Counted from the stretch's first letter, positions 1 through 8,638 are shown. The stretch: 64,000 nucleotides of DNA from Bifidobacterium anseris (GCF_002860345.1 NZ_NMYC01000005.1:682001-746000); one strand, 5' to 3'. Program-made: numbers and translations. Notes: a model not told the origin generated them from the sequence alone.

Positions 1-1
1 T

Positions 2-934
2 GTGCGCCTGCAGCTGCGCGGCCCGCACGGCCAGCGCGACCTCGGCGCGCAATCGGGCGGCCTGCGTGCCGTCTTCGTCGTCGCCCTCTTCGACCTGCTC
101 AACTGTGACGGCAACCGTGACGGCGGCAGTAACTGCGGCGGCGTCATCGGACTCGACGAACCCGAGACACATCTGCACCCGACGAGCCAACGCAACCTCG
201 CGCGGCTGCTCGCGCGCGGCCCGAGCCAGAAGATCATCGCGACGCACGCGCCCGACATCATCGGCGAATTCGAACCCGACGAGATCGTCGTCGTGCGCGC
301 CGACGACGTCGTGCAGCCGCGACGCGACTTTCTCGACGACGACGACAAGCTGCTGCTGCACATGTGGGTGCGCGACCGTCTCGAACCGCTCACGGCGGAA
401 CATGTCGTCGTCGTCGAAGGCATCACCGATCGCGTGCTGCTCGAACACTGCGCCGACGTGACCGGACGCAACCTCGACACCTACGGCGTCGTCGTGCTCG
501 AAGCGGGTGGCTGCCGCGAGATGCCGGCATGGAGCCGCGTCTTCGGCGACCGCGGCTTTCAGGTGCCGCTCACGCAGCTCATCGACGCCGACGCGGCAGA
601 CGCGATCGCACACGAATACGGCGTGCGCGTCGATGATTTGCCGTCGCGGCACGTGTGGGTGTCCCATCCCGACCTCGAAGGAGAATACGTGCGTGCGCTC
701 GGTGCGAACGCCGCCTTCGACGCACTCGCGCAGGGCGGTTTCGGCCGCGGCGAGCTCGAACAGATGCGTCGCAAACGCGTCGACGGCACGCTCGACGAGG
801 CCGAAGTGGCGCGATTCTGCAGGACGCGGGCGAACAAGACGCGCGCTGTGCTCGCCGTCATGCCAGCGATCGACGCGGCCGTCGCGCGCCGCATCGCGAG
901 CGTGCAGCGGCTGCTCAACGACGTCGTGCGCTGA
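2..934 (+). CDS. OLD-family ATP-dependent endonuclease-like protein, 3' part
   Basis: Reading frame open at the window's left edge, so the N-terminus with the Walker A motif is missing. The visible part has the D-loop/Walker B region of an ABC-type ATPase (GLDEPETHLHP) and the switch region (IIATHAPDII), followed by a Toprim-like stretch that begins VVVVEGITDR, with acidic residues farther on (LIDAD). AAA-ATPase plus Toprim is the architecture of OLD-family nucleases and some RecF-like proteins, which act on DNA in phage defence or repair. The partner, if any (for example a Gabija GajB-like helicase), would lie outside the window. Family assignment is fairly sure; a defence role is inference. 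Confidence 0.7.
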   Translation: MRLQLRGPHGQRDLGAQSGGLRAVFVVALFDLLNCDGNRDGGSNCGGVIGLDEPETHLHPTSQRNLARLLARGPSQKIIATHAPDIIGEFEPDEIVVVRADDVVQPRRDFLDDDDKLLLHMWVRDRLEPLTAEHVVVVEGITDRVLLEHCADVTGRNLDTYGVVVLEAGGCREMPAWSRVFGDRGFQVPLTQLIDADAADAIAHEYGVRVDDLPSRHVWVSHPDLEGEYVRALGANAAFDALAQGGFGRGELEQMRRKRVDGTLDEAEVARFCRTRANKTRAVLAVMPAIDAAVARRIASVQRLLNDVVR

Positions 935-1064
935 GCGGGACGCCGCGCAGGGCAAGCCGAGTAATCTGGACGATAGGATGCGCCGCGTGCACGGTGCCGC
1001 CGACCATCGAGCGCGGCGCGCCATCATAAATCACGTCATATCAACAACGTAACCAGGGGATGCC

Positions 1065-1709
1065 ATGACGATGAACGACGGACAGAAGCCGCAGCGGTCG
1101 CGCGCCGTCGTCTACACCGATTTCGACGGCGTGCTCAACGCCTTCGCGAACGCCGACGCACGCGCGGACGCTGAGACGACGTTTGCTTTGGACGGCGAGG
1201 CCGTCGTGCCGGCGGGCAGCATGGCCTACCCGGTGCATTGGTCGCGTGAGCTCGCCGCGGATATGGTCGCGCTCGCGCACGACGGCACAATCGAACTCGT
1301 CTGGCTGTCCACATGGCAGCCGTACACGCCGGCGCTCAACGCGACGCTCGGCTGGGACGGCCGTGACGTGCGCACCGCGCTGTGGTACGACCCGGTCACC
1401 GGCACCGGCTTGCGCGATGGCAAACTGCGCGCCGTCGTACGCAGAATCGGCATCGAGGATGATGCGATGACGCCGACGCCGATCGTGTGGATCGACGACG
1501 AGGAGTGCACGGTGCGCGCGAAACAGGTCATCGAATCGGCGGGTCCGCTGTTCCCGGTGCTCGCCGTGCGTCCCGACTCGCGCATCGGCATCTCGCGACG
1601 GCAATGGCGGCTCATCCGCGAATTCATCGACGATCCGATGGCGTTCCCGACGTTCGCGCTCGACGTCGAACCCAGCGTGATCGAACGGGAGGCTCATTGG
1701 GGACTGTGA
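1065..1709 (+). CDS. HAD-like hydrolase domain protein
   Basis: A 214-residue protein starting at ATG 1065 behind an AGGGG site. The N-terminus has the HAD motif I signature YTDFDGVLNAF. LVWLSTWQ fits motif II, and PIVWIDDEECTVRAK fits the motif III/IV acidic region. The short length, with little cap domain, resembles the HAD domains seen in RNA-repair proteins and in many stand-alone actinobacterial proteins. The likely activity is phosphatase or phosphotransferase chemistry on an unknown substrate. No operon partner is evident: the neighbours are 130 bp upstream and 123 bp downstream. Confidence 0.65.
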   Translation: MTMNDGQKPQRSRAVVYTDFDGVLNAFANADARADAETTFALDGEAVVPAGSMAYPVHWSRELAADMVALAHDGTIELVWLSTWQPYTPALNATLGWDGRDVRTALWYDPVTGTGLRDGKLRAVVRRIGIEDDAMTPTPIVWIDDEECTVRAKQVIESAGPLFPVLAVRPDSRIGISRRQWRLIREFIDDPMAFPTFALDVEPSVIEREAHWGL

Positions 1710-1832
1710 GCCGTCGGTGAACGTTGTGCGCACATCGGCGGGAGCGGGTTGACCGCCCGCGGCGCGTTCCTATAATTGGTGGCAACACACCGGCTTGCCA
1801 TGCCGGCTTGCATGATGAAGGTGGTGATTGCC

Positions 1833-2426
1833 ATGGCACGACTGTACCGTTCCGGCTACAGCAGACGATGCGGCAAACGGCGGTATCCCACCCGCGAGGA
1901 CGCACTGCTCGCGCTCGCCTCCTGCAAAGGCTCCGCCAACGGCAGACGCGAGGAATGTCGCGCCTATCCGTGTCCGCAATGCTCGGGTTGGCATTTGACG
2001 AGCATCGCGAACGCCGAAGGACTCGCGCATAGGCACGCCGATTTGTGCCGCATCGGGAGCACGGCGCAGAAGATTGGTTTGCGCGTGTGCGCGCCGATGC
2101 GGTGGAACGCCGAGGAACGTGCGCTGTTCGTCTCGGCGACGCTGCATGCGCTCGACGGCAGCGGATTGCCCGTGTGCGCATGGGAGGAGACGTGGCTGTG
2201 GCGGGCGTTGCGCAACCGCGTCGAACAGGTGGAACGTTTCGTCTACGACGGCGTCTTCAAACATGTGCGACCGCTGGCGCAGACGATGGCGCGCGCACGC
2301 CAACTCAACGCCGACGACTGGGCGACGCCGCGGCAGACGCTGCCGCTCGCGCGCGGCTTCGGCGAGGAATGCAACGCGTGGGATTCGCCCGCGCGCCTGT
2401 GGATCGTCGCCGCTGCGAGCGTGTGA
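1833..2426 (+). CDS. Cys-rich small protein of unknown function
   Basis: 197 residues. I chose ATG 1833 because AAGGTGGTG lies about 6 nt upstream; longer starts back to 1776 lack such a site. The N-terminal third is basic (LYRSGYSRRCGKRRY) and carries a Cys cluster, ECRAYPCPQCSGWHLT, that looks like a zinc ribbon. Similar short modules occur in phage and mobile-element proteins. The C-terminal half is Trp-rich with no motif I recognise. The function is unknown; nucleic-acid binding is a guess from the basic, Cys-containing N-terminus. Confidence 0.6.
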   Translation: MARLYRSGYSRRCGKRRYPTREDALLALASCKGSANGRREECRAYPCPQCSGWHLTSIANAEGLAHRHADLCRIGSTAQKIGLRVCAPMRWNAEERALFVSATLHALDGSGLPVCAWEETWLWRALRNRVEQVERFVYDGVFKHVRPLAQTMARARQLNADDWATPRQTLPLARGFGEECNAWDSPARLWIVAAASV

Positions 2427-2597
2427 ACATCCGCGCAGACGTCTTCGCAATCATGTCGGAGGCGGACCATGTCCGGGATGTTCGCGGGCGGCGACGCCGC
2501 GATCACGGTGGAATCCGGGTGCGGCATTGGCGATCGCTGAGCCGAGACGGGGCGTCTTCGCGACTGCGGCGACGACACGACGAATGGAGGAACATAT

Positions 2598-3512
2598 ATG
2601 CGGCACAGATCGCGTATCGCAAGCCGGCGGCCGGCGCGGAGGATCGGGTATGCGGCGGCGCTCGCATGCGTGCTGACGCTCGTCGGCGCCGGATGCGGAT
2701 CGTCGGAGGATGCGTTGCAGCAGCCGACGCCGTCCGCTGTGACGTCGTCCACAGCGTCGTCGCCCACAGAGCCGTCGCCCACAGCGTCGTCGTCTACATC
2801 ATCGCCGACTGATTCTGACGGCCGCGTCGGATCGGACATGCTGTTCAACGGCGCCGATCATTGGGGCGGCGACGTCGACGTGAGCTGCCCGGCCGGCAAG
2901 GACGTGCGCATCATCGTCGTGCGCGGCACGCTCGAGAACGTCGGCGACGGTTCGCTGGGCGAACTCGCGCGCATGATCGACGACGGCGTCGGCGGCCGCG
3001 CGGCCATCGACGACCTCGACTATCCGGCTTCTTGGGAGGCGGGCAGCGAAGCGCGCGGCGTCAACATGCTCGTCAAGACGCTCAACGCGCAGGCGCAGGC
3101 GTGCCCCGACGTCAAGACGGTGCTGCTCGGCTACTCGCAGGGCGCGATGGTCGTCGGCGACGCGCTGAGCGCACCCGACGTGCGCTTCAACAAGGACGAC
3201 GGACAGCGGGTGAGCGCACGCGCGCTCACGAACATCGCCGCCGTCGAACTGTTCGGCGACCCGCGCTTCGATGGTTCTGCCGATTACGACACCGGCGACT
3301 ACGATCGCTCAGTCGACGGCATCCTCGGCGCGCGCGGCGGCGACGATCTGCGCGCGCTGAGCGGCAGAATCATCAGCTATTGCAACGCCGATGATTTCGC
3401 GTGTCAGCTCGGCGGACACGGCGACGCGCACGGCCTGTACCGCTCGAATGGCAGCTTCGACGATGCTGCGCAGTACGCCGTCACGAGGATCCATACGGCG
3501 CTCGGCGAATGA
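2598..3512 (+). CDS. Cutinase-family serine hydrolase, predicted lipoprotein
   Basis: 304 residues, start ATG 2598 with GGAGG 7 nt upstream. A basic N-terminus and hydrophobic segment end in VGAGC, so Cys33 is a plausible lipidation site. A Ser/Thr/Pro linker of about 40 residues follows, then a cutinase-like α/β-hydrolase: GYSQGAM (nucleophile Ser180), a Cys262-x6-Cys269 pair enclosing Asp265/Asp266, and His278 in DAHGLY, in the order seen in cutinases and mycobacterial Culp proteins. It would act outside the cell on an ester substrate. Cutin and mycolates are not obvious bifidobacterial substrates, so the real target is open. The fold assignment is confident. Confidence 0.8.
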   Translation: MRHRSRIASRRPARRIGYAAALACVLTLVGAGCGSSEDALQQPTPSAVTSSTASSPTEPSPTASSSTSSPTDSDGRVGSDMLFNGADHWGGDVDVSCPAGKDVRIIVVRGTLENVGDGSLGELARMIDDGVGGRAAIDDLDYPASWEAGSEARGVNMLVKTLNAQAQACPDVKTVLLGYSQGAMVVGDALSAPDVRFNKDDGQRVSARALTNIAAVELFGDPRFDGSADYDTGDYDRSVDGILGARGGDDLRALSGRIISYCNADDFACQLGGHGDAHGLYRSNGSFDDAAQYAVTRIHTALGE

Positions 3513-3615
3513 CGTCACTGTGCCACTACGATGGAAATACACACCCGAAATCGAAACATATATTCGAAATCAGGAAATACACAGAACAGTCAGTAGGGAA
3601 TCCATGGAGGGGACG

Positions 3616-5313
3616 ATGCGATACTGCACACGATGCGGCCAGCCGATTAAGCCGGAGGCCATGTTCTGCGCGAACTGCGGTGCGCCGGTGACGCTCGGCG
3701 ACGCGACGAACGACGCGACGAGGATGGCCTCGCCGCCGGCTCCAGTGACTCCAGTAGCGCCGGCAGCGACGTCGATGGCGCCATCGGCGGGGGACAGTGC
3801 GCGCCGCAAGCTCATGATCATGATCGCGGCCGTCATCGTTGTCATCGCACTCGTCGTCGCCGGCATCGTCACCAAGGGATTCGGCGCATGGGGCGAGCGG
3901 CAGATCCCGCAGATCGACGCTTCGGCGAAAGCCTCCGACGTGGTCGCCAAACTCGAAAGCAGCGGCATCCATGTGAAGCGCGCAAAAGCGTACGGAGCCG
4001 CCAAGCAGGGCGATTATCTGCGGCTCGACGGCTATGAGCCGGGCGAACACGTCGGTCGTGACGAGACGGTCACGGTTGTCGAATCGCTCGGCCCGGGCGT
4101 GCCTGAAGGCACCGTCGGCATGGACAAGGAAAAAGCCGTCGAACGGGTGCGCGACATGGGCGTCAAAGTCGTGACCGTCGAAGTGCCGTCCACGCAGGAC
4201 GGCAAGGTCATCGCGTCGATGCCGGCGGACGGCCAGCCGGTCGTCGAACAGGATGGCGTCAGGCAGATCGCGCTCGCCGTCGGCAGCGCCAAACGTTCCG
4301 GCATCCCGATGGAGATCGCCGGCATGGACAAGGACAAGGCGCAGCAGCAGCTTGAATCGAAAGGCTACGACGTCACGATGGCGCCGACGATGGCGGACAA
4401 GGACATGACCGGCAAGATCGTCTCCGCGGACCCCGACATTGGCGCCGCGAGCGACGGGACGGACGTGACGCTCTACTTCGGCGCAACGCCGAAGGAAGTC
4501 AAGCAGGCGATGCTCGTCGACCACGACGAATCGGAAGGCAACGAATACCACGCCTACGACGACCTGAGCATCCTGCTCGGCGACTGGTGCACCGACGATG
4601 GCGACTGCATCACGCTCGTCAAGGATCAGCAAGCCTACAGCGGCGACGACTACGTGCGCAGCATGCAGATCGAAGGACGCAGCGACGCGCAGTTCGGCCT
4701 GGGCGCATGCCCGTTCGCGCAGAGCATCGGCCTGTGCGACCCGGTCGATTCGCGCAATTCGAAAAGCCTGATGCGTTCGCTCATCGGCGGCGACAGCGGC
4801 GCCTTCGAGATCTACGACTCCTTCGCCTACGCGCCGTGGTGCGGCACCCGGCAGATGGGCGGCGCGGGCGCATGGTGCGACCATGGCACGCCGACCTCCG
4901 AGTATCCGGGGGACGGGTTTAACAACAGCGGACTCGAATACAAGATGAGCGATTTCCTCGTCGTCGTGCCCGTCGGCGCCGACATCAAGCAGCTCGAGAA
5001 CTCCGGATACTTCGCGCGCACGAAGGACAACGACGCGAAGGAGCCGGACGCGACGCGGCCTTATCTGCTGATCCGCGACCCCTCGCTCTACGACGAGACG
5101 ACGGCGAGCGCCGACGGTGCCCATCCGCGCAACCCCTTCGTCTACGACTCGGCCACGCCGGACAAACAACTCGTGCCCTTCGCTCCGGCACCGAGCGAGA
5201 AGGTCGCCTACTACAAGGTGCAGCCGGACTCGACATGGCTCGATCAGGACAATCCGGAGACGATGGTCTGTCAGGAAGGCGGCTGCACGTCGCAGACGTC
5301 GCAGACGAAGTAG
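3616..5313 (+). CDS. Zinc-ribbon, single-TM, PASTA-repeat protein
   Basis: 565 residues from ATG 3616, 3 nt behind the end of a GGAGGGG run; ATG 3604 is an alternative. Order: an N-terminal zinc ribbon (CTRCG...CANCG, residues about 4-22), a Pro/Ala linker, one membrane segment near residues 75-95, then two or three PASTA-like repeats (for example the segments around GTVGMDKEKAVERVRDMG and IPMEIAGMDKDKAQQQLESKG), and a C-terminal domain of about 270 residues with several Cys and Trp that I do not recognise. PASTA repeats normally sense peptidoglycan on Ser/Thr kinases; no kinase domain is present here. The topology suggests a cytoplasmic zinc ribbon and an extracellular sensor. Function unknown. 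Confidence 0.7.
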   Translation: MRYCTRCGQPIKPEAMFCANCGAPVTLGDATNDATRMASPPAPVTPVAPAATSMAPSAGDSARRKLMIMIAAVIVVIALVVAGIVTKGFGAWGERQIPQIDASAKASDVVAKLESSGIHVKRAKAYGAAKQGDYLRLDGYEPGEHVGRDETVTVVESLGPGVPEGTVGMDKEKAVERVRDMGVKVVTVEVPSTQDGKVIASMPADGQPVVEQDGVRQIALAVGSAKRSGIPMEIAGMDKDKAQQQLESKGYDVTMAPTMADKDMTGKIVSADPDIGAASDGTDVTLYFGATPKEVKQAMLVDHDESEGNEYHAYDDLSILLGDWCTDDGDCITLVKDQQAYSGDDYVRSMQIEGRSDAQFGLGACPFAQSIGLCDPVDSRNSKSLMRSLIGGDSGAFEIYDSFAYAPWCGTRQMGGAGAWCDHGTPTSEYPGDGFNNSGLEYKMSDFLVVVPVGADIKQLENSGYFARTKDNDAKEPDATRPYLLIRDPSLYDETTASADGAHPRNPFVYDSATPDKQLVPFAPAPSEKVAYYKVQPDSTWLDQDNPETMVCQEGGCTSQTSQTK

Positions 5314-5341
5314 GACGGGCGGGCAGGCGGCTCGACCTGTG

Positions 5342-5377
5342 CAATCAACAGAATCAACAGAATCAGCCGAATCAACA
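5342..5377 (+). repeat. 9-bp imperfect tandem repeat (CAGAATCAA-type)
   Basis: About four copies of a 9-bp unit of the form AATCAACAG lie in the gap before the DUF2130 gene. They end about 45 bp before its Shine-Dalgarno site. The low-complexity tract is far more AT-rich than its surroundings. Confidence 0.7.
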
Positions 5378-5432
5378 AATTAACTGAAACCACAGCATCA
5401 ACGAAAAATCCACAAGCTTGAGGAGGGCGAGG

Positions 5433-6908
5433 ATGGAACATGCGATCACCTGTCCGCACTGCCATACGCAGTTCGCGATCGACGAGGACGACTACGCCGA
5501 CATTCTGCAGCAGGTGCGCGGCGCCGCGATCGACGAGGAGGTCGACAAACGCAGCACGCTCATCAAACAGCAGGCCGACGCCGAACTCAAGCAGGCGAAC
5601 AGCGAGGCGCAGGCCAAACTCGACGCGCTCAAGACGCAGCTCGACGCACAGGTCACGCAGACGAAAATCGAAAAGGACGCGCGCATCAAGGAACTCGAGA
5701 TGCAGCTCGAGGCGGCGGCGCGGCAGGCGGCGAGCGAGCGCGAGGCCGAGCTGCTCAAGGCGAAGACGGACTATGAGACGCGCATCGCCAAGCTCAACGC
5801 GACGATCGAACAGGCGGACGTGCACAAGCAGCTCGAAGTGCGCGAAGCCGTCGCCGCCGTCGAGAAGGAACGCGACGAGCTCAAACATTCGCTCGAACAG
5901 GAGCAGTACAAGAGCGAACTCGACAGGAAATCGATCACCGACACCTACGAATCACGACTGCGCATGGACGACGAACGGCATCGCAAGGAACTCGAGATGC
6001 GCGACGAGGAAATCGAACGTCTCAAGGACTTCAAGACGCGGCTGTCGACGAAAATGGTCGGTGAATCGCTCGAACAGCACTGCATGAACGAGTTCAACAA
6101 AGCGCGCATGGGCGCGTTCCCGCACGCGTACTTCGACAAGGACAACGACGCGCGCACCGGCAGCAAAGGCGACTTCATCTTCCGTGACTACGACGAGGAC
6201 GGCGAGGAGTACATCTCGATCATGTTCGAGATGAAGAACGAGATGGAGTCGACGACGCTCAAACACAAGAACGCGGACTTCTTCAAGGAACTCGACAAGG
6301 ACCGCAACGAGAAAGGCTGCGAATACGCGGTGCTCGTCAGCATGCTCGAAGCGGACAACGACTACTACAACACCGGCATCGTCGACGTCTCCTACGCATA
6401 CGACAAGATGTACGTCATCCGTCCGCAGTTCTTCATTCCGCTGGTCACGCTGCTGCGCAACGCGGCGCGCAAATCGGTCGGGCTGCGGCATGAGGTCGAG
6501 CAGATGCGTCGGCAGAACATCGATGTGACGGGTTTCGAGGACAAGCTCAACGACTTCCGCGCGGCCTTCGGCAAGAACGTCGACTCGGCGCTAAACCACT
6601 ACAACGAGGCGATCAAACGCATCGACAACGCAATCAAGGAACTGCAGAAGATGCGCAACGAGCTCGCCCTCTCCGAACGGCAGCTCGAACGGGCGAACAC
6701 GAAGGCGCAGGATCTGACGATCCGCAAGCTCACATGGGGCAACCCGACGATGCGGGCGAAGTTCGCCGACGCGCGCAACGCGAAGACGCAGATCGAAGCG
6801 CGCGGGCGGCATGCGCGCGGCGGAGACGACGAAGTCGAGGCGCGCGTCGTCGATGATGGTGCGGACGGTGTTGTTGTTGACGCTGTTGCTGACGCTGCCG
6901 AAGAGTGA
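5433..6908 (+). CDS. DUF2130 coiled-coil protein with PD-(D/E)XK-like core
   Basis: 491 residues, start ATG 5433 with a perfect AGGAGG 6 nt upstream. An N-terminal CPHC motif (CPHCHTQF) is followed by a long Ala/Glu/Lys coiled coil from about residue 20 to 200, then the DUF2130 core. That core contains GDFIFRDYDEDGEEYISIMF followed by EMKNE, an acidic-x-Glu-x-Lys pattern like a PD-(D/E)XK nuclease. A second helical region of about 100 residues and a low-complexity acidic tail follow. DUF2130 proteins are widespread and little characterised; nuclease activity is inferred only from the motif. It may form a pair with the PASTA gene, 119 bp upstream. Confidence 0.75.
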   Translation: MEHAITCPHCHTQFAIDEDDYADILQQVRGAAIDEEVDKRSTLIKQQADAELKQANSEAQAKLDALKTQLDAQVTQTKIEKDARIKELEMQLEAAARQAASEREAELLKAKTDYETRIAKLNATIEQADVHKQLEVREAVAAVEKERDELKHSLEQEQYKSELDRKSITDTYESRLRMDDERHRKELEMRDEEIERLKDFKTRLSTKMVGESLEQHCMNEFNKARMGAFPHAYFDKDNDARTGSKGDFIFRDYDEDGEEYISIMFEMKNEMESTTLKHKNADFFKELDKDRNEKGCEYAVLVSMLEADNDYYNTGIVDVSYAYDKMYVIRPQFFIPLVTLLRNAARKSVGLRHEVEQMRRQNIDVTGFEDKLNDFRAAFGKNVDSALNHYNEAIKRIDNAIKELQKMRNELALSERQLERANTKAQDLTIRKLTWGNPTMRAKFADARNAKTQIEARGRHARGGDDEVEARVVDDGADGVVVDAVADAAEE

Positions 6909-6942
6909 TTGCGCGCCGCGTCACACGCGCACATGAACGCGG

Positions 6943-6987
6943 CGGGGGCGGCGGAAGCGACCTTCGTCGTCGCAGCCGCCGCCCCCG
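6943..6987. terminator. Bidirectional hairpin between convergent genes
   Basis: A 10-bp perfect GC stem (6943-6952 with 6978-6987) continues, after a small internal loop, into a further 5-bp stem. It sits between the stops of the DUF2130 gene and the convergent small membrane protein gene. Confidence 0.75.
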
Positions 6988-7004
6988 TTGTTCGTCCGCC
7001 GTAT

Positions 7005-7409
7005 TCAGCGGCGCAGCGCGTCGTGTGCGTGCTCGATGACGTCCTGCGCGTCGTCGCGCATGTCGCGCATATGCGTCGAGATCGTCTTCACGGCTCTGCG
7101 CACGTCGTCGTTCTCGCTGACGAGTTCCGGCATGCGCTTCACGTTGCGCTTGAGCGTCTCGAAATCGCGGCGGAGCTCATGTTCCTCGCGATGTTCGCGG
7201 CGGCGCGCAAGCAGCCAGCATACGGCGCCGATGAGTAACACGCCGCACACGACGCCGCAAATGGCGGCGGCGATGTTCACGTTGTGCTTCGACGCGTCGA
7301 CGTCCGCCTCGTCAGGATCGTCGTCGGGGTCGTGTAGCTCCTCGAGCTCGGCGTCGCTCAGCTCGTCCGGATCCTGCGTCGGATCGGTGGTCGCGGTCTT
7401 GTTCGCCAT
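7005..7409 (-). CDS. Small single-TM membrane protein, unknown
   Basis: 134 residues. Start ATG at 7409 is preceded on the minus strand by AAGAGG; the open frame extends upstream to 7637 but without a ribosome site. Layout: an acidic N-terminus (DELSDAELEELHDPDDDPDE), one membrane segment around residues 45-65 (AAAICGVVCGVLLIGAVCWLL), and a charged helical C-terminus of about 60 residues likely to form a coiled coil. I do not recognise a family; the shape is similar to DUF948-type membrane-anchored coiled coils. Divergent from the DUF4190-like gene. Confidence 0.6.
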   Translation of the reverse strand: MANKTATTDPTQDPDELSDAELEELHDPDDDPDEADVDASKHNVNIAAAICGVVCGVLLIGAVCWLLARRREHREEHELRRDFETLKRNVKRMPELVSENDDVRRAVKTISTHMRDMRDDAQDVIEHAHDALRR

Positions 7410-7504
7410 GATTGCCTCTTTCTGTCGTTTTCTGTCGTTCGACGGCACGTGCCGCCATGTCCGTTGTCTCCACGGTACGGTGTCCGTGGCGCGCGCGGGC
7501 GCAA

Positions 7505-7530
7505 GTATTCTTACGGCGGTATTCTTGCGG
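7505..7530. repeat. 14-bp-period direct repeat in divergent promoter region
   Basis: GTATTCTTACGG (7505-7516) is repeated as GTATTCTTGCGG (7519-7530) between the two divergent small membrane-protein genes. It could be a regulator site or chance. Confidence 0.4.
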
Positions 7531-7622
7531 TTGCGGCGCAAGTCGGCGGCAACGTTCATGACCATGTCCGCGCCGATGCCCATACAGCGGAAGCGGACGT
7601 CGCGTTCGGCGTTCGGGTTCGC

Positions 7623-7628
7623 TAGAGT
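7623..7628 (+). promoter_or_regulatory. -10 hexamer of a probable leaderless start
   Basis: TAGAGT lies 7 nt before ATG 7636, and there is no Shine-Dalgarno sequence between them. This is the spacing expected if transcription starts at or near the A of the start codon. Confidence 0.45.
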
Positions 7629-7635
7629 GGGTCGC

Positions 7636-8334
7636 ATGAACGAAGACTATGGTCAGCACAACGATGCCCAGCAGCCGATGAACTACGCGCAGGGCGCTTA
7701 TGACAACGCGGCACAGCCGCAGGGACAGCCGGAGTACAGCGCGCCGCAGCAGCCGGCGTACGGTGAACAGCCGGCGTACGGTGAACAGCCGCAGCAGGCG
7801 TATCAGGCGCCGCAGCCGCTTCCGCAGGGCGTGTACGGCGCGCAGGGCGGCTATAGCGGCGGCTACAACGCGGGTCCGGCGACGCCGTATCCGGGCGCGC
7901 CGCAGTACTACGAGGGAGCCGCCGATCCGGGCGCACGCTGGAGCGCGCTGTGCATCATCGGCTTCATCCTCTCGTTCGTGATGCCGATCGCAGGCCTGAT
8001 CATCTCGATCATCGCGCTCGTGCGCATCAAGCGTACCGGCGAGAAGAGCCGCGGCATGGCGATCGCCGGCACGATCATCAGCGCCGTCTTCACCGTGCTG
8101 TCGATCGTGGGCATCTGCGTGCTCGTGTGGTTCGTCAATGCGATGGACGTCAAGGTCATCGACAACGGTGAACATGTGCAGGTGTGCATCAACGACGAAT
8201 GCACGACCACCGACGGCTACTACGACGACCACAACGACTTCTCGGACGGCGACGACATCGCGTTCCTCGACGACATGGCCTCGCATCTGCCGGATCCCGA
8301 CGACTCGACGATCGTCTACGAAGTCGCGATGTGA
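7636..8334 (+). CDS. DUF4190-type membrane protein with Gln/Pro/Tyr-rich N-terminus
   Basis: 232 residues from ATG 7636. The first ~95 residues are a low-complexity Gln/Pro/Tyr/Gly region that includes a short internal duplication (PAYGEQP twice). Two membrane segments follow (SALCIIGFILSFVMPIAGLI and AIAGTIISAVFTVLSIVG) joined by a basic loop (RIKRTGEKSRGMA), the arrangement of DUF4190 proteins. The acidic C-terminal tail is presumably outside or at the membrane surface. Such proteins are common in Actinobacteria and have no assigned role. A hairpin at 8344-8385 probably ends the transcript. Confidence 0.7.
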   Translation: MNEDYGQHNDAQQPMNYAQGAYDNAAQPQGQPEYSAPQQPAYGEQPAYGEQPQQAYQAPQPLPQGVYGAQGGYSGGYNAGPATPYPGAPQYYEGAADPGARWSALCIIGFILSFVMPIAGLIISIIALVRIKRTGEKSRGMAIAGTIISAVFTVLSIVGICVLVWFVNAMDVKVIDNGEHVQVCINDECTTTDGYYDDHNDFSDGDDIAFLDDMASHLPDPDDSTIVYEVAM

Positions 8335-8343
8335 GCGCCGCGG

Positions 8344-8385
8344 ATCACGGCGTGAGGCCTGCGACATAAGGCGACACGCCGTGAT
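8344..8385 (+). terminator. Hairpin after the DUF4190-type gene
   Basis: An 11-bp perfect stem (8344-8354 with 8375-8385) begins 9 nt after the stop codon. There is no long T-run, as with several terminators in this window. Confidence 0.65.
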
Positions 8386-8455
8386 TTGCGCTTTGGGAGC
8401 ATTTCGGTAATATATACATCTGTTGTCGCGATGAGCTTCTCACCGCAAAGAACAC

Positions 8456-8529
8456 GGCCCCGTAGCTCAGTTGGTTAGAGCGCCGCCCTGTCACGGCGGA
8501 GGTCACCGGTTCAAGTCCGGCCGGGGTCG
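8456..8529 (+). tRNA. tRNA-Asp (GTC), copy 1
   Basis: A 74-nt cloverleaf with a 7-bp acceptor stem (GGCCCCG with CGGGGTC, one G-T pair), anticodon loop CTGTCAC reading GTC, and T-loop TTCAAGT. CCA is not encoded. The outermost T-stem pair is an A-C mismatch, unlike copy 2, which has G-T there. Confidence 0.93.
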
Positions 8530-8564
8530 CTTGGTCAGGAAGAGAATTCCTCTTTCTGGTTCAA

Positions 8565-8638
8565 GGCCGCGTAGCTCAGTTGGTTAGAGCGCCGCCCTGT
8601 CACGGCGGAGGTCGCCGGTTCAAGTCCGGTCGTGGTCG
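8565..8638 (+). tRNA. tRNA-Asp (GTC), copy 2
   Basis: A 74-nt cloverleaf 35 nt after copy 1. The D-arm and anticodon arm are identical to copy 1; the acceptor stem differs (GGCCGCG with CGTGGTC, two G-T pairs). CCA is not encoded. Confidence 0.93.

Noticed and set aside
1-934. Calling the OLD-like gene part of a Gabija system
   Set aside because: The partner helicase and the ATPase N-terminus are outside the window; nothing here supports it beyond the shared fold.
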